A stretch of 64,000 nt of DNA from Planctomycetota bacterium (lineage in GTDB: Bacteria > Planctomycetota > UBA1135 > UBA2386): assembly GCA_016794425.1 (NCBI GenBank), contig JAEUHR010000046.1:62001-126000 (forward strand). Direction: 5' to 3'. Below the pieces are notes generated by a model, which was given only the letters and a program-made list of their open reading frames with translations, was not told the origin of the DNA and made no database searches. Position numbers and translations under genes: made by a program. Below, piece after piece: positions 8,840 to 16,641 of the stretch; position 1 is the stretch's first letter; each line of letters starts with the position of its first letter.

Positions 8840-10918
8840 TCAGCGGCCGACGATCGCCGCCCAGCTGTCGACGCGCTGCAGCGGCGCCAGCTTGTCGCCG
8901 AGCAGCGCGCGCTGCCACGGCAGCAGGCGCGCGCGGCTCTGCCGGGCCTGCGTGCCGAGCTGGATCGCGGTGTCCGGTTCGCCGAGGTCGAGCGCGTGCA
9001 GCGCCGACAGCACGTGGCCGCGCAGGTCGTCGCGCAGCCGGTCGGCCTGCTGCAGCGCGGCCAGCAGCGCGCGCACGTGGCCGCCGGCGGCGGCCAGCGC
9101 GGCCGGGCTCGGATCGCCGATCGCGTCGATGCCCTGCACGAAGTGCTGTTCGATCGTGAAGCGCGCGTCGCCGGCCGCATCGCCGCCGCGGCGGCACAGC
9201 TCGGCCAACGCGGCGAACGTCGTGCCGAGCTGCTCGCGCAGCCGCGGGTGCGGCGCCTCGACCAGCGCCGTCACGGCGGCGTCGTGTTCGCCCTGTTGCG
9301 CCAGCGCGGTGCCGAGCAGCACGCGCAGCTCCGGGTTCGGCGGGTCGAACACCAGCGCGTGCTGCGCGACCATCGCCGCGTCGGCGACGCGGTTCTGGCG
9401 CGCCAGCAGTTCGCCGAGCAGCACGTAGACCTGCGGGTCGTACGGCCGCAGCCGTTGCGCGCGGCTCGCCGACTCGGCGGCGGCGGCGAGCGCGCCGGCG
9501 AAGGCCTGCTCCTGCGCCAGCAGCTGGTGCCAGCGCGGCTCGAACGGCATCACCGCGATCGCTCGGCGCAGGTCGTCGGCGGCCGGCTGGGCGCCGCGCG
9601 CGCTGGCCGCGAGGTAGGGCACGACGAACGTGTTCGCCAGCAGCGGCAGCGCGCCGAGCGCGACCAGCACCGCGGCGAGGGCCAGCCGCGCGACCGTGCG
9701 CCAGCGCGCCGGCGGCGGCACGTGCAGCGCCAGCCGCCCGGCCGGCAGCAGCGCGACCGCGACCGCGGGCGCGTTCCACAGCGGCGAGCGTGCCAGCATC
9801 AGCAGCAGCAGTACGAACAGCGGCACCAGCCGCGCGCGGTCCGGCACGCCGCGCTGCAGCGTGAACAGGAGCCACGCGAACAGCACCAGCGCCGGCAGCC
9901 CGCCGTCGACCAGCAGCTCGAGCCAGTCGTCGTGCGCGGTGCGCACTTCGGTCGCGAACCGCCGGCCCTGGCTCGAGGCCTCGATCTCGTCCTGGCTGCG
10001 CACGCGCGGGTAGAGCACCTGGAACTGGCCCGGGCCGTGGCCGAACACCGGCGATTCGCCGAACAGCTGCGTGCTGCCCTTGGCGATCTCGAGCCGCACT
10101 GCCAGCGTCTTGACCGCGCGTTCGGCGGCGGCCTTCGCCGCGGCTGCGTCGGCCGGATCGGGGCGCGGCGCCGCGAGTTCGAGGCCGAGGCCGAGCAGCG
10201 TGCCGCCGGCGGCGAGGGCCAGCGGCAGCCAGCCCTGCTGGCGCCGGCGCAACAGCCACAGCAGCGCGAGCCCGAGCGGCAGCGCGACCAGGCCGGACCG
10301 CGACCCGTCGGCGACCAGGTAGGCGGCGGCGGCGACCAGCGCGGTCGGCTGCAGCCAGGCCGGGCGCGGCGCCAGCACCGCGACCGCCGCGGCGGCGACC
10401 GCGGTCCATTCGGCCGCCACGTTGAGGTTGCCGAACGTCGCCACCGGTTCGGCCGGCAGGCCGTAGCCGGCGACCGCGGCGAGGCCGAGCCGCTGCAGCA
10501 GGCCGTAGCCCGACGTCACCAGCAGCGTGGCGGCGATCGGCGTCGCGAAGCGCTGCGGGGCCGCGGCGCCGAGCCGCAGCACGACGCCGAGCGCGAGCCA
10601 GTGCGCGAGGCGGTAGAGCGCTTCCCACGGCTGGAACGACACCGGCGCTGTGTCGTCGGCGGCGATGCTCTGGCCGCCCCAGTTGATCGCCGCGCACACG
10701 GCCAGCAGCGCCACGAACCAGAGCCCGGCGCGTTCGCCGACCGCGGGGCAGAGCCGCGGCCAGCACAGACACAGGCCTGCCAGCACCAGCAGGAGCCCGC
10801 GCCGCACCTGCTCGAAGTCGAGCCAGAACGGGCAGAACGGCAGCGCCAGCAGCGCCACGAACGCCCACGGCAGCCAGCGCGGCAGCTCGGTGGGCGGCGC
10901 GGCGGCGGGTGTCGTCAT
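8840..10918 (-). CDS. O-antigen ligase/polymerase (Wzy_C) family membrane protein with TPR-like tail
   Basis: A 692-residue protein. Residues about 15-430 hold ten or more membrane helices. A periplasmic loop has GESPVFGHGPGQF and later TAHDDWLELLVDGGLPA, matching the H-[ND]-x2-LExxx-E/DGG motif of the O-antigen ligase (WaaL) and Wzy polymerase superfamily. Residues about 470-680 are Ala-rich helical repeats that look like TPRs. The superfamily joins polysaccharide units to lipid A-core or to protein, or polymerises them at the outer face of the inner membrane. The ATG overlaps the ftsY stop (ATGA), an unexpected partner. The acceptor cannot be told from sequence. Confidence 0.82.
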   Translation of the reverse strand: MTTPAAAPPTELPRWLPWAFVALLALPFCPFWLDFEQVRRGLLLVLAGLCLCWPRLCPAVGERAGLWFVALLAVCAAINWGGQSIAADDTAPVSFQPWEALYRLAHWLALGVVLRLGAAAPQRFATPIAATLLVTSGYGLLQRLGLAAVAGYGLPAEPVATFGNLNVAAEWTAVAAAAVAVLAPRPAWLQPTALVAAAAYLVADGSRSGLVALPLGLALLWLLRRRQQGWLPLALAAGGTLLGLGLELAAPRPDPADAAAAKAAAERAVKTLAVRLEIAKGSTQLFGESPVFGHGPGQFQVLYPRVRSQDEIEASSQGRRFATEVRTAHDDWLELLVDGGLPALVLFAWLLFTLQRGVPDRARLVPLFVLLLLMLARSPLWNAPAVAVALLPAGRLALHVPPPARWRTVARLALAAVLVALGALPLLANTFVVPYLAASARGAQPAADDLRRAIAVMPFEPRWHQLLAQEQAFAGALAAAAESASRAQRLRPYDPQVYVLLGELLARQNRVADAAMVAQHALVFDPPNPELRVLLGTALAQQGEHDAAVTALVEAPHPRLREQLGTTFAALAELCRRGGDAAGDARFTIEQHFVQGIDAIGDPSPAALAAAGGHVRALLAALQQADRLRDDLRGHVLSALHALDLGEPDTAIQLGTQARQSRARLLPWQRALLGDKLAPLQRVDSWAAIVGR

Positions 10919-11844
10919 GCCTTGGCGGTCTTCTCGCCGAAGTCGAGGATCGCGTCCACGAACGGTTCGACGCGGAACGGCTCGAGGTCGTCCAGACCTT
11001 CGCCGAGGCCGAGGAACTTGACCGGCACCGGCAGCACCGAGCGGATGCCGAACACCGCGCCGCCCTTGGCGGTGCCGTCCATCTTCGCCAGGATCAGGCC
11101 GGTGACCGGCGCGCTGCGCGCGAACTCGCTGGCCTGGCGGATCGCGTTCTGGCCCGTGGTCGCGTCGAGCACCAGCAGCGTCTCGTGCGGCGCCTCGGGC
11201 AGCTGCTTCTTGACGACGCGCACGATCTTCTCGAGCTCGGTCATCAGGTTCTTCTGCGTGTGCAGCCGGCCGGCGGTGTCGAGGATCAGGTAGTCGACCT
11301 TGCGCGCGACCGCGGCGCTGACCGCGTCGAACGCGACCGCCGCCGGATCGGCGCCGGTCGCCTGCTTGACGATCGGGATCTGCATGCGCTCGGCCCACAG
11401 CGTCAGCTGTTCGACCGCGGCGGCGCGGAACGTGTCGCCGGCGCCGAGCAGCACCGAGTGGCCCTGCTGCTGCAGGTGCCGCGCGAGCTTGGCGATCGAC
11501 GTGGTCTTGCCGGCGCCGTTGACGCCGACGACCAGGATCACGGTCGGGGCGGTCGCGGCGCGCGCCAGCGCCGCTTCGCTGCCTTGCAGCCGTTCGAGCA
11601 GCACGCGGCGCAGGAACGCCGGTACTTCGGCGGTCTCCTTGACCTCACGCTTCTTCCAGGCTGCCTTCAGCTGCTCGACGACCTCGGTGCCGATCGGGCC
11701 GAGGTCGCCGTGGTAGAGCAGCTCCTCGAGTTCGTCGAGGAACGCCTCGTCGAGCTTGCGGCCGAACGAGAACAGCCGGCCGAGGCCGGCGGCCAGCTTC
11801 TCGCGCGTCTTCTTCAGCGCCCCGAACAGCTTGCCGAACACCAT
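10915..11844 (-). CDS. ftsY: Signal recognition particle receptor FtsY
   Basis: A 309-residue SRP GTPase that docks ribosome-SRP complexes at the membrane. It has the helical N domain (about 1-95), then GVNGAGKTT (G1, about 110-118), DTFRAAAVEQL (the insertion-box start), DTAGRLHTQKNLM (G3) and AKMDGTAKGG (G4). The long acidic A domain of E. coli FtsY is absent, and the protein starts nearly at the amphipathic membrane-targeting helix. The G4 Thr is Ala, which I regard as a tolerated variant because the specificity Asp is kept. A perfect GGAGGA site lies just before the ATG. It follows nusB by 35 bases and overlaps the next gene by 4. Confidence 0.96.
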   Translation of the reverse strand: MVFGKLFGALKKTREKLAAGLGRLFSFGRKLDEAFLDELEELLYHGDLGPIGTEVVEQLKAAWKKREVKETAEVPAFLRRVLLERLQGSEAALARAATAPTVILVVGVNGAGKTTSIAKLARHLQQQGHSVLLGAGDTFRAAAVEQLTLWAERMQIPIVKQATGADPAAVAFDAVSAAVARKVDYLILDTAGRLHTQKNLMTELEKIVRVVKKQLPEAPHETLLVLDATTGQNAIRQASEFARSAPVTGLILAKMDGTAKGGAVFGIRSVLPVPVKFLGLGEGLDDLEPFRVEPFVDAILDFGEKTAKA

Positions 11845-11879
11845 CGCTCCTCCGTTGTGGTGGGCTGGCCGCAGCCCGG

Positions 11880-12347
11880 CTACTCGGCGGCCTCTGCGGT
11901 CTTCGCGCCGCGTGCCGCCTCGAGGTCGATGCGGATGCGGTCGAGGATGCCGTTGACGAAGCCGCCCGAGTTCGCGGTCGAGAACTTCTTCGCCAGCTCG
12001 ATCGCCTCGTTGATCGCGACCTTCGGCGGCACGTCGCTGCAGTGCATCAGTTCGTGCATCGCCATGCGCAGCACGTTGCGGTCGACGTTCGCCATGCGGC
12101 GCAGGTCCCAGTTGCGCGTGACGGCCTGCAGGCGCTGGTCGATCTCGTCGCGGTGGGCCAGCGTGCCGTCGACCAGCCGCACCGCGAACTCGACCACGTC
12201 GGCTTCGCCGTCACACTCCTCGGCGCACAGCTCCCGCGTCGTGCGGCCGAGCTCGCGCGCGTAGTCCGCACCGCGCAGATCGAACTGGAACAGGACCTGC
12301 AGAGCGACCTCGCGGGCGCGCGTGCGGCGGCGGATGGGGGCGGTCAT
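11880..12347 (-). CDS. nusB: Transcription antitermination factor NusB
   Basis: A 155-residue all-helical RNA-binding protein that joins NusE/S10 in rRNA antitermination complexes. Diagnostic parts are RRRTRAREVALQVLFQFD at the N-terminus, DRNVLRMAMHELMH in the middle, and VAINEAIELAKKFSTANSGG followed by FVNGILD at the C-terminus. I chose the ATG at 12347, giving the usual N-terminus MTAPIRRRTRAREVAL. An in-frame GTG at 12383 would add 12 residues unlike the family. The ribH-nusB order is a common bacterial arrangement. Confidence 0.95.
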   Translation of the reverse strand: MTAPIRRRTRAREVALQVLFQFDLRGADYARELGRTTRELCAEECDGEADVVEFAVRLVDGTLAHRDEIDQRLQAVTRNWDLRRMANVDRNVLRMAMHELMHCSDVPPKVAINEAIELAKKFSTANSGGFVNGILDRIRIDLEAARGAKTAEAAE

Positions 12348-12405
12348 CGAAGGAGCGGTTTCCGGGGGAAACGAGCCGAGCACGATAGCGGCTCCGGCCC
12401 GGCGA

Positions 12406-12879
12406 TCAACCCGGGCCGAGCTGCCGCCGCAGGTCGCGCATCGCCAGCGCCGCCAGGGCGGCGTCGGCGCCCTTGTTGCCGGCGTCTCCGCCGGCGCGCG
12501 CCAGCGCCTGGTCCATCGTCGCGCAGGTCAGCACGCCGAAACCGAGCGGCACGCCGGTGTCGAGTTCGACGCGCATCGCGCCGTCGGTGACGCCCTGGCA
12601 GACGTAGTCGTAGTGGTCGGTGCCACCGCGCACGACCGCACCGAGCATCACGACGGCATCGCAGCGGCCCGAGCGGGCGAGCCACAGGCACGCCTGCGGC
12701 AGCTCGAACGCGCCCGGCACCCATACCACGGTGACGTCGGCGTCCTGGCAGCCGTGGTCGCGCAGCGCCTGCCGCGCGCCGTCGAGCAGCCGTTCGGTGA
12801 CGACCTCGTTGAACCGCGCGACGGCGATCGCGATGCGGGCGCCGCGGCCGTCGGGGTTGCCGTGCAGGACGTTGGCCAT
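12406..12879 (-). CDS. ribH: 6,7-dimethyl-8-ribityllumazine synthase
   Basis: A 157-residue enzyme of riboflavin biosynthesis that condenses 5-amino-6-ribitylaminouracil with 3,4-dihydroxy-2-butanone 4-phosphate. The motifs are VARFNE near residue 20, VPGAFELP near 54, GAVVRGGTDHYDYVC with the catalytic His near 88, FGVLTCATMDQALAR, and NKGADAA at the C-terminal phosphate site. The length is normal for a subunit of the 60-mer or pentamer. It leads the ribH-nusB-ftsY-Wzy run. TACGGT lies 7 bases before the ATG and may be a -10 element. Confidence 0.95.
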   Translation of the reverse strand: MANVLHGNPDGRGARIAIAVARFNEVVTERLLDGARQALRDHGCQDADVTVVWVPGAFELPQACLWLARSGRCDAVVMLGAVVRGGTDHYDYVCQGVTDGAMRVELDTGVPLGFGVLTCATMDQALARAGGDAGNKGADAALAALAMRDLRRQLGPG

Positions 12880-12964
12880 CGGCCGCACCGTAGCGGCTCC
12901 GGCGCCGACGGGGAAGCGATCGACGTTGGCATCGCTGCCGCGCTGCTGCACGATGCCGGGGCCC

Positions 12965-13354
12965 ATGCCTCCCACGCTGCCGTTCTGGATCGCGTTCGTC
13001 GCCACGGTGCTGCTGCTGGTCGCGTCGCTGGTGACCGGTTGGACCCGCCGCCGGCGCCTGCATCTGTGGCTCGGGCCGCTGACGATGGTGGCGCTGGGCT
13101 TCGCGGTGGTGTTCACCGAGGAGCTCGTGCGGCGCTACGAGTTCCCGCCCGACGTGCTGCGCACGCACCTGTGGTTCGCCAAGGCCGGCGGCGTGCTGGC
13201 GCTGCCGGTCGTCGTCACCGGCATCTGGTTGTGGCGGCAGCCGCGCGCGCGGCGCTGGCACAAGCTCGCCGTCTACGTCTGGCTGCTCGCCGTGCTGACG
13301 GCGACCGGCACCGGGCTGTGGATGTTCTCGCAGGGCACGCTGAAACCGGTCTGA
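12965..13354 (+). CDS. Small four-helix membrane protein
   Basis: A 129-residue protein with four predicted membrane helices (about 5-25, 35-52, 70-90 and 100-122). The histidines in R-L-H-L-W, R-T-H-L-W and R-W-H-K-L near the helix ends resemble the heme-coordinating pattern of small four-helix cytochrome-b-like or DUF420-type proteins, but I cannot assign a family. The ATG is 85 bases from the divergent ribH start. It stands alone between ribH and the transglutaminase-fusion gene, 39 bases before the latter. Confidence 0.65.
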   Translation: MPPTLPFWIAFVATVLLLVASLVTGWTRRRRLHLWLGPLTMVALGFAVVFTEELVRRYEFPPDVLRTHLWFAKAGGVLALPVVVTGIWLWRQPRARRWHKLAVYVWLLAVLTATGTGLWMFSQGTLKPV

Positions 13355-13393
13355 GCGTTCGGGGCGCGTTCGCCGGCCGGCTACAAACGGGCC

Positions 13394-15376
13394 ATGCCGC
13401 TGTCCTGTCGCATCGCCGGTTGCCTGTGGTGGATCGCTTCGCTGGCCGCGCAGTCCCCCGGCGTGGCAACGTCGCCGGCCGCGTCGCTGGCGTGGCTGCG
13501 GGCCCACGCGCCGGCCGGTGACGCGGACCTGCCGGCGGCGCTGCTCGAGGAGCACGTGCGGCTCGCGCACGCGGCGCGCGCGCAGGTGCCGTGGGGTGCG
13601 GCGTTGGCCGACGAACTGTTCGCGGCGCACGTGCTGCCGTACGCGATCGCCAACGAGACGCGCGAAGCCTGGCGCGCCGCGCTGGTGCCGCGCTGCCTGC
13701 CGCTGGTGGCCGGCTGCACGACGCCCGGTGAGGCCGCGCTGCGGCTCAATGCGGCGCTGTTCGACCTCCTAGGCGTGCACTACTCGACCGCGCGCCGCCG
13801 CGCCGACGCGTCGCCGCTCGAGTCGATCGCCGACGGCAAGGCCAGCTGCACCGGCCTGTCGATGCTGCTGGTCGCGGCCTGCCGCGCCTGCTGTGTGCCG
13901 GCGCGGCTGGTGTCGGTGCGGTGGCCGCACAAACCCGGCAACCACACGTGGGTCGAGGTCTGGGACGGTGCAGCCTGGCGCTTCGTCGGCGCCGACGAAC
14001 CCGACCCGCAGGGCTTCGACCGCGCCTGGTTCACCGGTGACGCGGCGCGGTGCGCCACGGCGGCGCGCGAACACCGCATCTGGGCGGTCTCGTTCGTGCC
14101 GACCGGCGAACGGTTCGCGGCCGGCTGGGCCGATGGCGTCCTGCTGCACGGCGAGGACGTGACCGCGCGCTACGCCGCTGCCGGTGCACCCGCAGCGGCG
14201 CAGGAGCGCGGCGATGACGCGCTGCTGGCGCAGCTCGCGCGCTTCTTCGCCGCCGATGCCGAACGGCAGCGCGGGTTCGTGTTCGACCGCAACCTCGACA
14301 CCGAGCTCGGCACCGCAGCCGGCGACGCGCGGTTGCGCGCGCTGGCCTGGCGCGCGCTGTGCGAACACGAGCGACCGGCGCTGGCGGCCGACCACGCGGC
14401 GCGCGTCGTGCGCGCCGGCGCGCACCAGAGCCCGTTCACGGTCGAGCAGGTCGGCAGCCGGCCGGCGTCGGGCTGGCCGCTGGTGATCGCGATGCACGGC
14501 GGCGGCGGCGTGCCGAAGGCGGTCAACGACGCGCAGTGGCGCCACATGCAGGTCTACTACCGCGCGCAGCCACAGGTCGGCGGCTACCTGTACTGTGCGC
14601 TGCGGGCGCCGACCGACGAGTGGAACGGCTTCTACACCGACTACGCGTACCCGCTGGTCGAGAAGCTGATCCGCCAGTTCGTCGTCTGCGACGGTGTCGA
14701 CCCCGACCGCATCGTCGCGATCGGCTACAGCCACGGCGGCTACGGCGCGTTCGCGCTCGGGCCGAAGCTGCCGCACCGGTTCGCCGCGGTGCACGCCAGT
14801 GCCGCGGCGCCGACCGACGGCGAGACGTCGCCGGTGGGCCTGCACACGCTGCGGTTCTCGTCGATGGTCGGCGGCCGCGACACGGCCTACGGCCGCCGTG
14901 AGCGCTGCGAACGCTTCGCCGCCGAACTCGCGGCGCTGCAGGCGCAGCGGCCGGGGCACTACCCGGCGACGTTCACGCTGGTCGAGGGCAACGGCCACAC
15001 CGGCCTGCCCGACCGCGACCTGCTGGCGACGCTGGTGCCGCTCGCGCGCACGGCGCTGCCGCGGGCGCTGTGGTGGCAGCCGACCGATGCGGTGGTGCAG
15101 GACCACTACTGGCTGCACGTGCCGGCGCCGCGCCGCGGCCTGCGGCTCGAAGCAGCGCTCGACGGGCAGCGGCTGACCGTCGCGACCGGCGGCGCCGCGG
15201 CGGTGTCGCTGCTGCTCGATGCGCGGCTCGTGGACCTCGGCGCGCCGCTCGAGCTGGTCGTCGACGGCGCCGCGCGCACCGTCGAGCCGGCGCCGTCGCT
15301 GCGTACGCTGTGTGCGACGATGCTGCAGCGCGGCGACCCGGTGCTGGCGGCGAGCGTGGTGGTGCCGCTGCCGTGA
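13394..15376 (+). CDS. Secreted transglutaminase-like protein fused to an alpha/beta-hydrolase (esterase/peptidase) domain
   Basis: A 660-residue exported protein (signal-like residues 1-19). Residues about 100-235 are a transglutaminase/protease-like core: GKASCTGLSMLL with a Cys nucleophile near 155, then GNHTWVEVWDG with the His near 184 and an acidic residue after W-R-F-V-G-A-D. Residues about 350-570 are an alpha/beta hydrolase of the prolyl-oligopeptidase/feruloyl-esterase type: AMHGGGG oxyanion region, IGYSHGGYGAF with the nucleophilic Ser near 448, and EGNGHTG with the catalytic His. A beta-rich tail follows. The pairing of two hydrolase folds is unusual. The target is unknown, perhaps a secreted protein or peptide cross-link. 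TACAAA lies 6 bases before the ATG. Confidence 0.82.
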   Translation: MPLSCRIAGCLWWIASLAAQSPGVATSPAASLAWLRAHAPAGDADLPAALLEEHVRLAHAARAQVPWGAALADELFAAHVLPYAIANETREAWRAALVPRCLPLVAGCTTPGEAALRLNAALFDLLGVHYSTARRRADASPLESIADGKASCTGLSMLLVAACRACCVPARLVSVRWPHKPGNHTWVEVWDGAAWRFVGADEPDPQGFDRAWFTGDAARCATAAREHRIWAVSFVPTGERFAAGWADGVLLHGEDVTARYAAAGAPAAAQERGDDALLAQLARFFAADAERQRGFVFDRNLDTELGTAAGDARLRALAWRALCEHERPALAADHAARVVRAGAHQSPFTVEQVGSRPASGWPLVIAMHGGGGVPKAVNDAQWRHMQVYYRAQPQVGGYLYCALRAPTDEWNGFYTDYAYPLVEKLIRQFVVCDGVDPDRIVAIGYSHGGYGAFALGPKLPHRFAAVHASAAAPTDGETSPVGLHTLRFSSMVGGRDTAYGRRERCERFAAELAALQAQRPGHYPATFTLVEGNGHTGLPDRDLLATLVPLARTALPRALWWQPTDAVVQDHYWLHVPAPRRGLRLEAALDGQRLTVATGGAAAVSLLLDARLVDLGAPLELVVDGAARTVEPAPSLRTLCATMLQRGDPVLAASVVVPLP

Positions 15377-15407
15377 GCCGGGCCGGCGCCGTCAGCGCTG
15401 CTCAGGC

Positions 15408-15440
15408 GGCGGCACGACGATCGCGCCGGTCGTGACCGCC
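15408..15440. terminator. Hairpin between convergent genes, candidate bidirectional terminator
   Basis: Arms at 15408-15418 (GGCGGCACGAC) and 15429-15440 pair over 11 bp with one bulged A and a 10-base loop. It sits in the 94-base gap between two convergent stops at 15376 and 15471. There is no T tract on either strand. Confidence 0.45.
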
Positions 15441-15470
15441 GATCGGGTTCGGTCGAAGCCACGAAACTGC

Positions 15471-16265
15471 TCAGCCGTCGCGGCGCAGGAACGCGACCAC
15501 GCGGTCGAACGCGGCCGCGCTCTCGAGCAGCAGGCTGTGGCCGGCGTCCGCGAAGCACTCGTGTTCGGCGCCGGCGATGCGCGCCGCCGTCGCCGCGACC
15601 TCGCGCGGCAGCGTCAGAACGTCCTGCTGGCCGGCCAGGCACAGCGTCGGCCAGCGCACCGCTGCGCACAGCCGTTCGCCGTCGAACGCCTGCAGCGCCT
15701 GCGCCTGCGCCTTCATGAACGCGCGCTGCGGCTCGCCCGGCCGCGTGCTGCGCACGATGTCGTCGACGACGCCGGGCTTCGCGTTCAGGAACGTCTCGCC
15801 GAACAGGAACGGCGCCGTCAGTTCGCCGAGCAGGCGGCCGTCGACCTCGGTGCACAGCAGTTCGAACCAGCGGTAGACGCGGCGGCTGCGCGGGGTCTGC
15901 AGCGCCGAACTGCACAGCAGCACGAGCCGGTGCGCGTGCGGCGAGCCGGTTGCCGCCGCGCACAGCGCGACCTTGCCGCCGAGCGAGGTGCCGACCAGTG
16001 CGACCGGCGGCGGCAGCGCGGCCGCCACTGCGAGCACGTCGTGCGCCGCCTGCGCGAAGTCGTAGATGCCGCCCGGCAGCGGACCGGACGGTTCGAGGCC
16101 GACCGGATCGATCGCGGCGCAGGTGAAGCCTGCGCGCGCGAACCGCCGCGGCAGCGTGCCGAACAACCGCGCGCCGGCGCCGAGGCCCGGCACGAGCACG
16201 ATGCCCGGACCGGTGCCTTCGACGGCGTAGTGGATGCGGCGGCCGTTGCGTTCGATCGTCGGCAT
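15471..16265 (-). CDS. Alpha/beta-fold hydrolase
   Basis: A 264-residue cytoplasmic alpha/beta hydrolase with every catalytic landmark: the oxyanion strand VLVPGLGAG near residue 25, VGTSLGGKVA with the Ser nucleophile near 94, LAGQQDVLT with the acid near 211, and ADAGHSLLLES with the His near 240. It resembles 3-oxoadipate enol-lactonase and non-heme haloperoxidase-like enzymes, but no aromatic-degradation genes lie nearby, so the substrate stays open. Its 17-base start region (TAGACTGCGCCGCCATG) is identical to that of the gene starting at 1743. It follows acyP by 26 bases on the same strand. Confidence 0.88.
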   Translation of the reverse strand: MPTIERNGRRIHYAVEGTGPGIVLVPGLGAGARLFGTLPRRFARAGFTCAAIDPVGLEPSGPLPGGIYDFAQAAHDVLAVAAALPPPVALVGTSLGGKVALCAAATGSPHAHRLVLLCSSALQTPRSRRVYRWFELLCTEVDGRLLGELTAPFLFGETFLNAKPGVVDDIVRSTRPGEPQRAFMKAQAQALQAFDGERLCAAVRWPTLCLAGQQDVLTLPREVAATAARIAGAEHECFADAGHSLLLESAAAFDRVVAFLRRDG

Positions 16266-16291
16266 GGCGGCGCAGTCTAGGCGGCCGCCGC

Positions 16292-16564
16292 TCAGCGCCG
16301 CACGGCGAACGTGTGCTCGCCGGCGACCGGCGGCAGGTCGTCGGCCGCGACGCGAATGACGCGCGCGAACCGCGGGCCGCTGCCGAGCCAGGCGGCGAAC
16401 GCGGCGAGGCCGTCCGCCGGGCCCTGGGCTTCGCCCTCGACCGCGCCGTCGGCGCGGTTCCGCACGAAGCCGGTCAGGCCGAGCCGGCGGGCTTCGGCGT
16501 GGGCCGCGGCGCGGAAGCCGACACCCTGCACGCGGCCGTGCACCACGAAGGCGATGCGTCGCAT
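16292..16564 (-). CDS. acyP: Acylphosphatase
   Basis: A 90-residue enzyme that hydrolyses carboxyl-phosphate bonds such as acetyl phosphate. The family core is complete: VHGRVQGVGFRAAA with the phosphate-binding Arg near residue 18, and GFVRNRADGAVEGEAQG with the catalytic Asn near 36. The length is exactly typical. It lies between the alpha/beta hydrolase and the glutaminyl-cyclase-like pair, all on the same strand, but with separate spacing of 77 bases upstream. Confidence 0.95.
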   Translation of the reverse strand: MRRIAFVVHGRVQGVGFRAAAHAEARRLGLTGFVRNRADGAVEGEAQGPADGLAAFAAWLGSGPRFARVIRVAADDLPPVAGEHTFAVRR

Positions 16565-16641
16565 CGGTGCATGCTGCGCCTGCGGCCGCGGCTTGTCACG
16601 TGCGACGGAAGTGCCGGCGCGGCCCGGCCGCGCGGTGACCG

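Noticed and set aside
11077..11094. FtsY G4 motif AKMD instead of TKLD as a defect
   Set aside because: The Asp that reads guanine is kept and the rest of the GTPase is canonical, so this looks like a neutral variant.
16255..16270. GCCGCCATG resembling a eukaryotic Kozak sequence
   Set aside because: Expected by chance in sequence this GC-rich. Gene density, overlaps and motifs are plainly bacterial.
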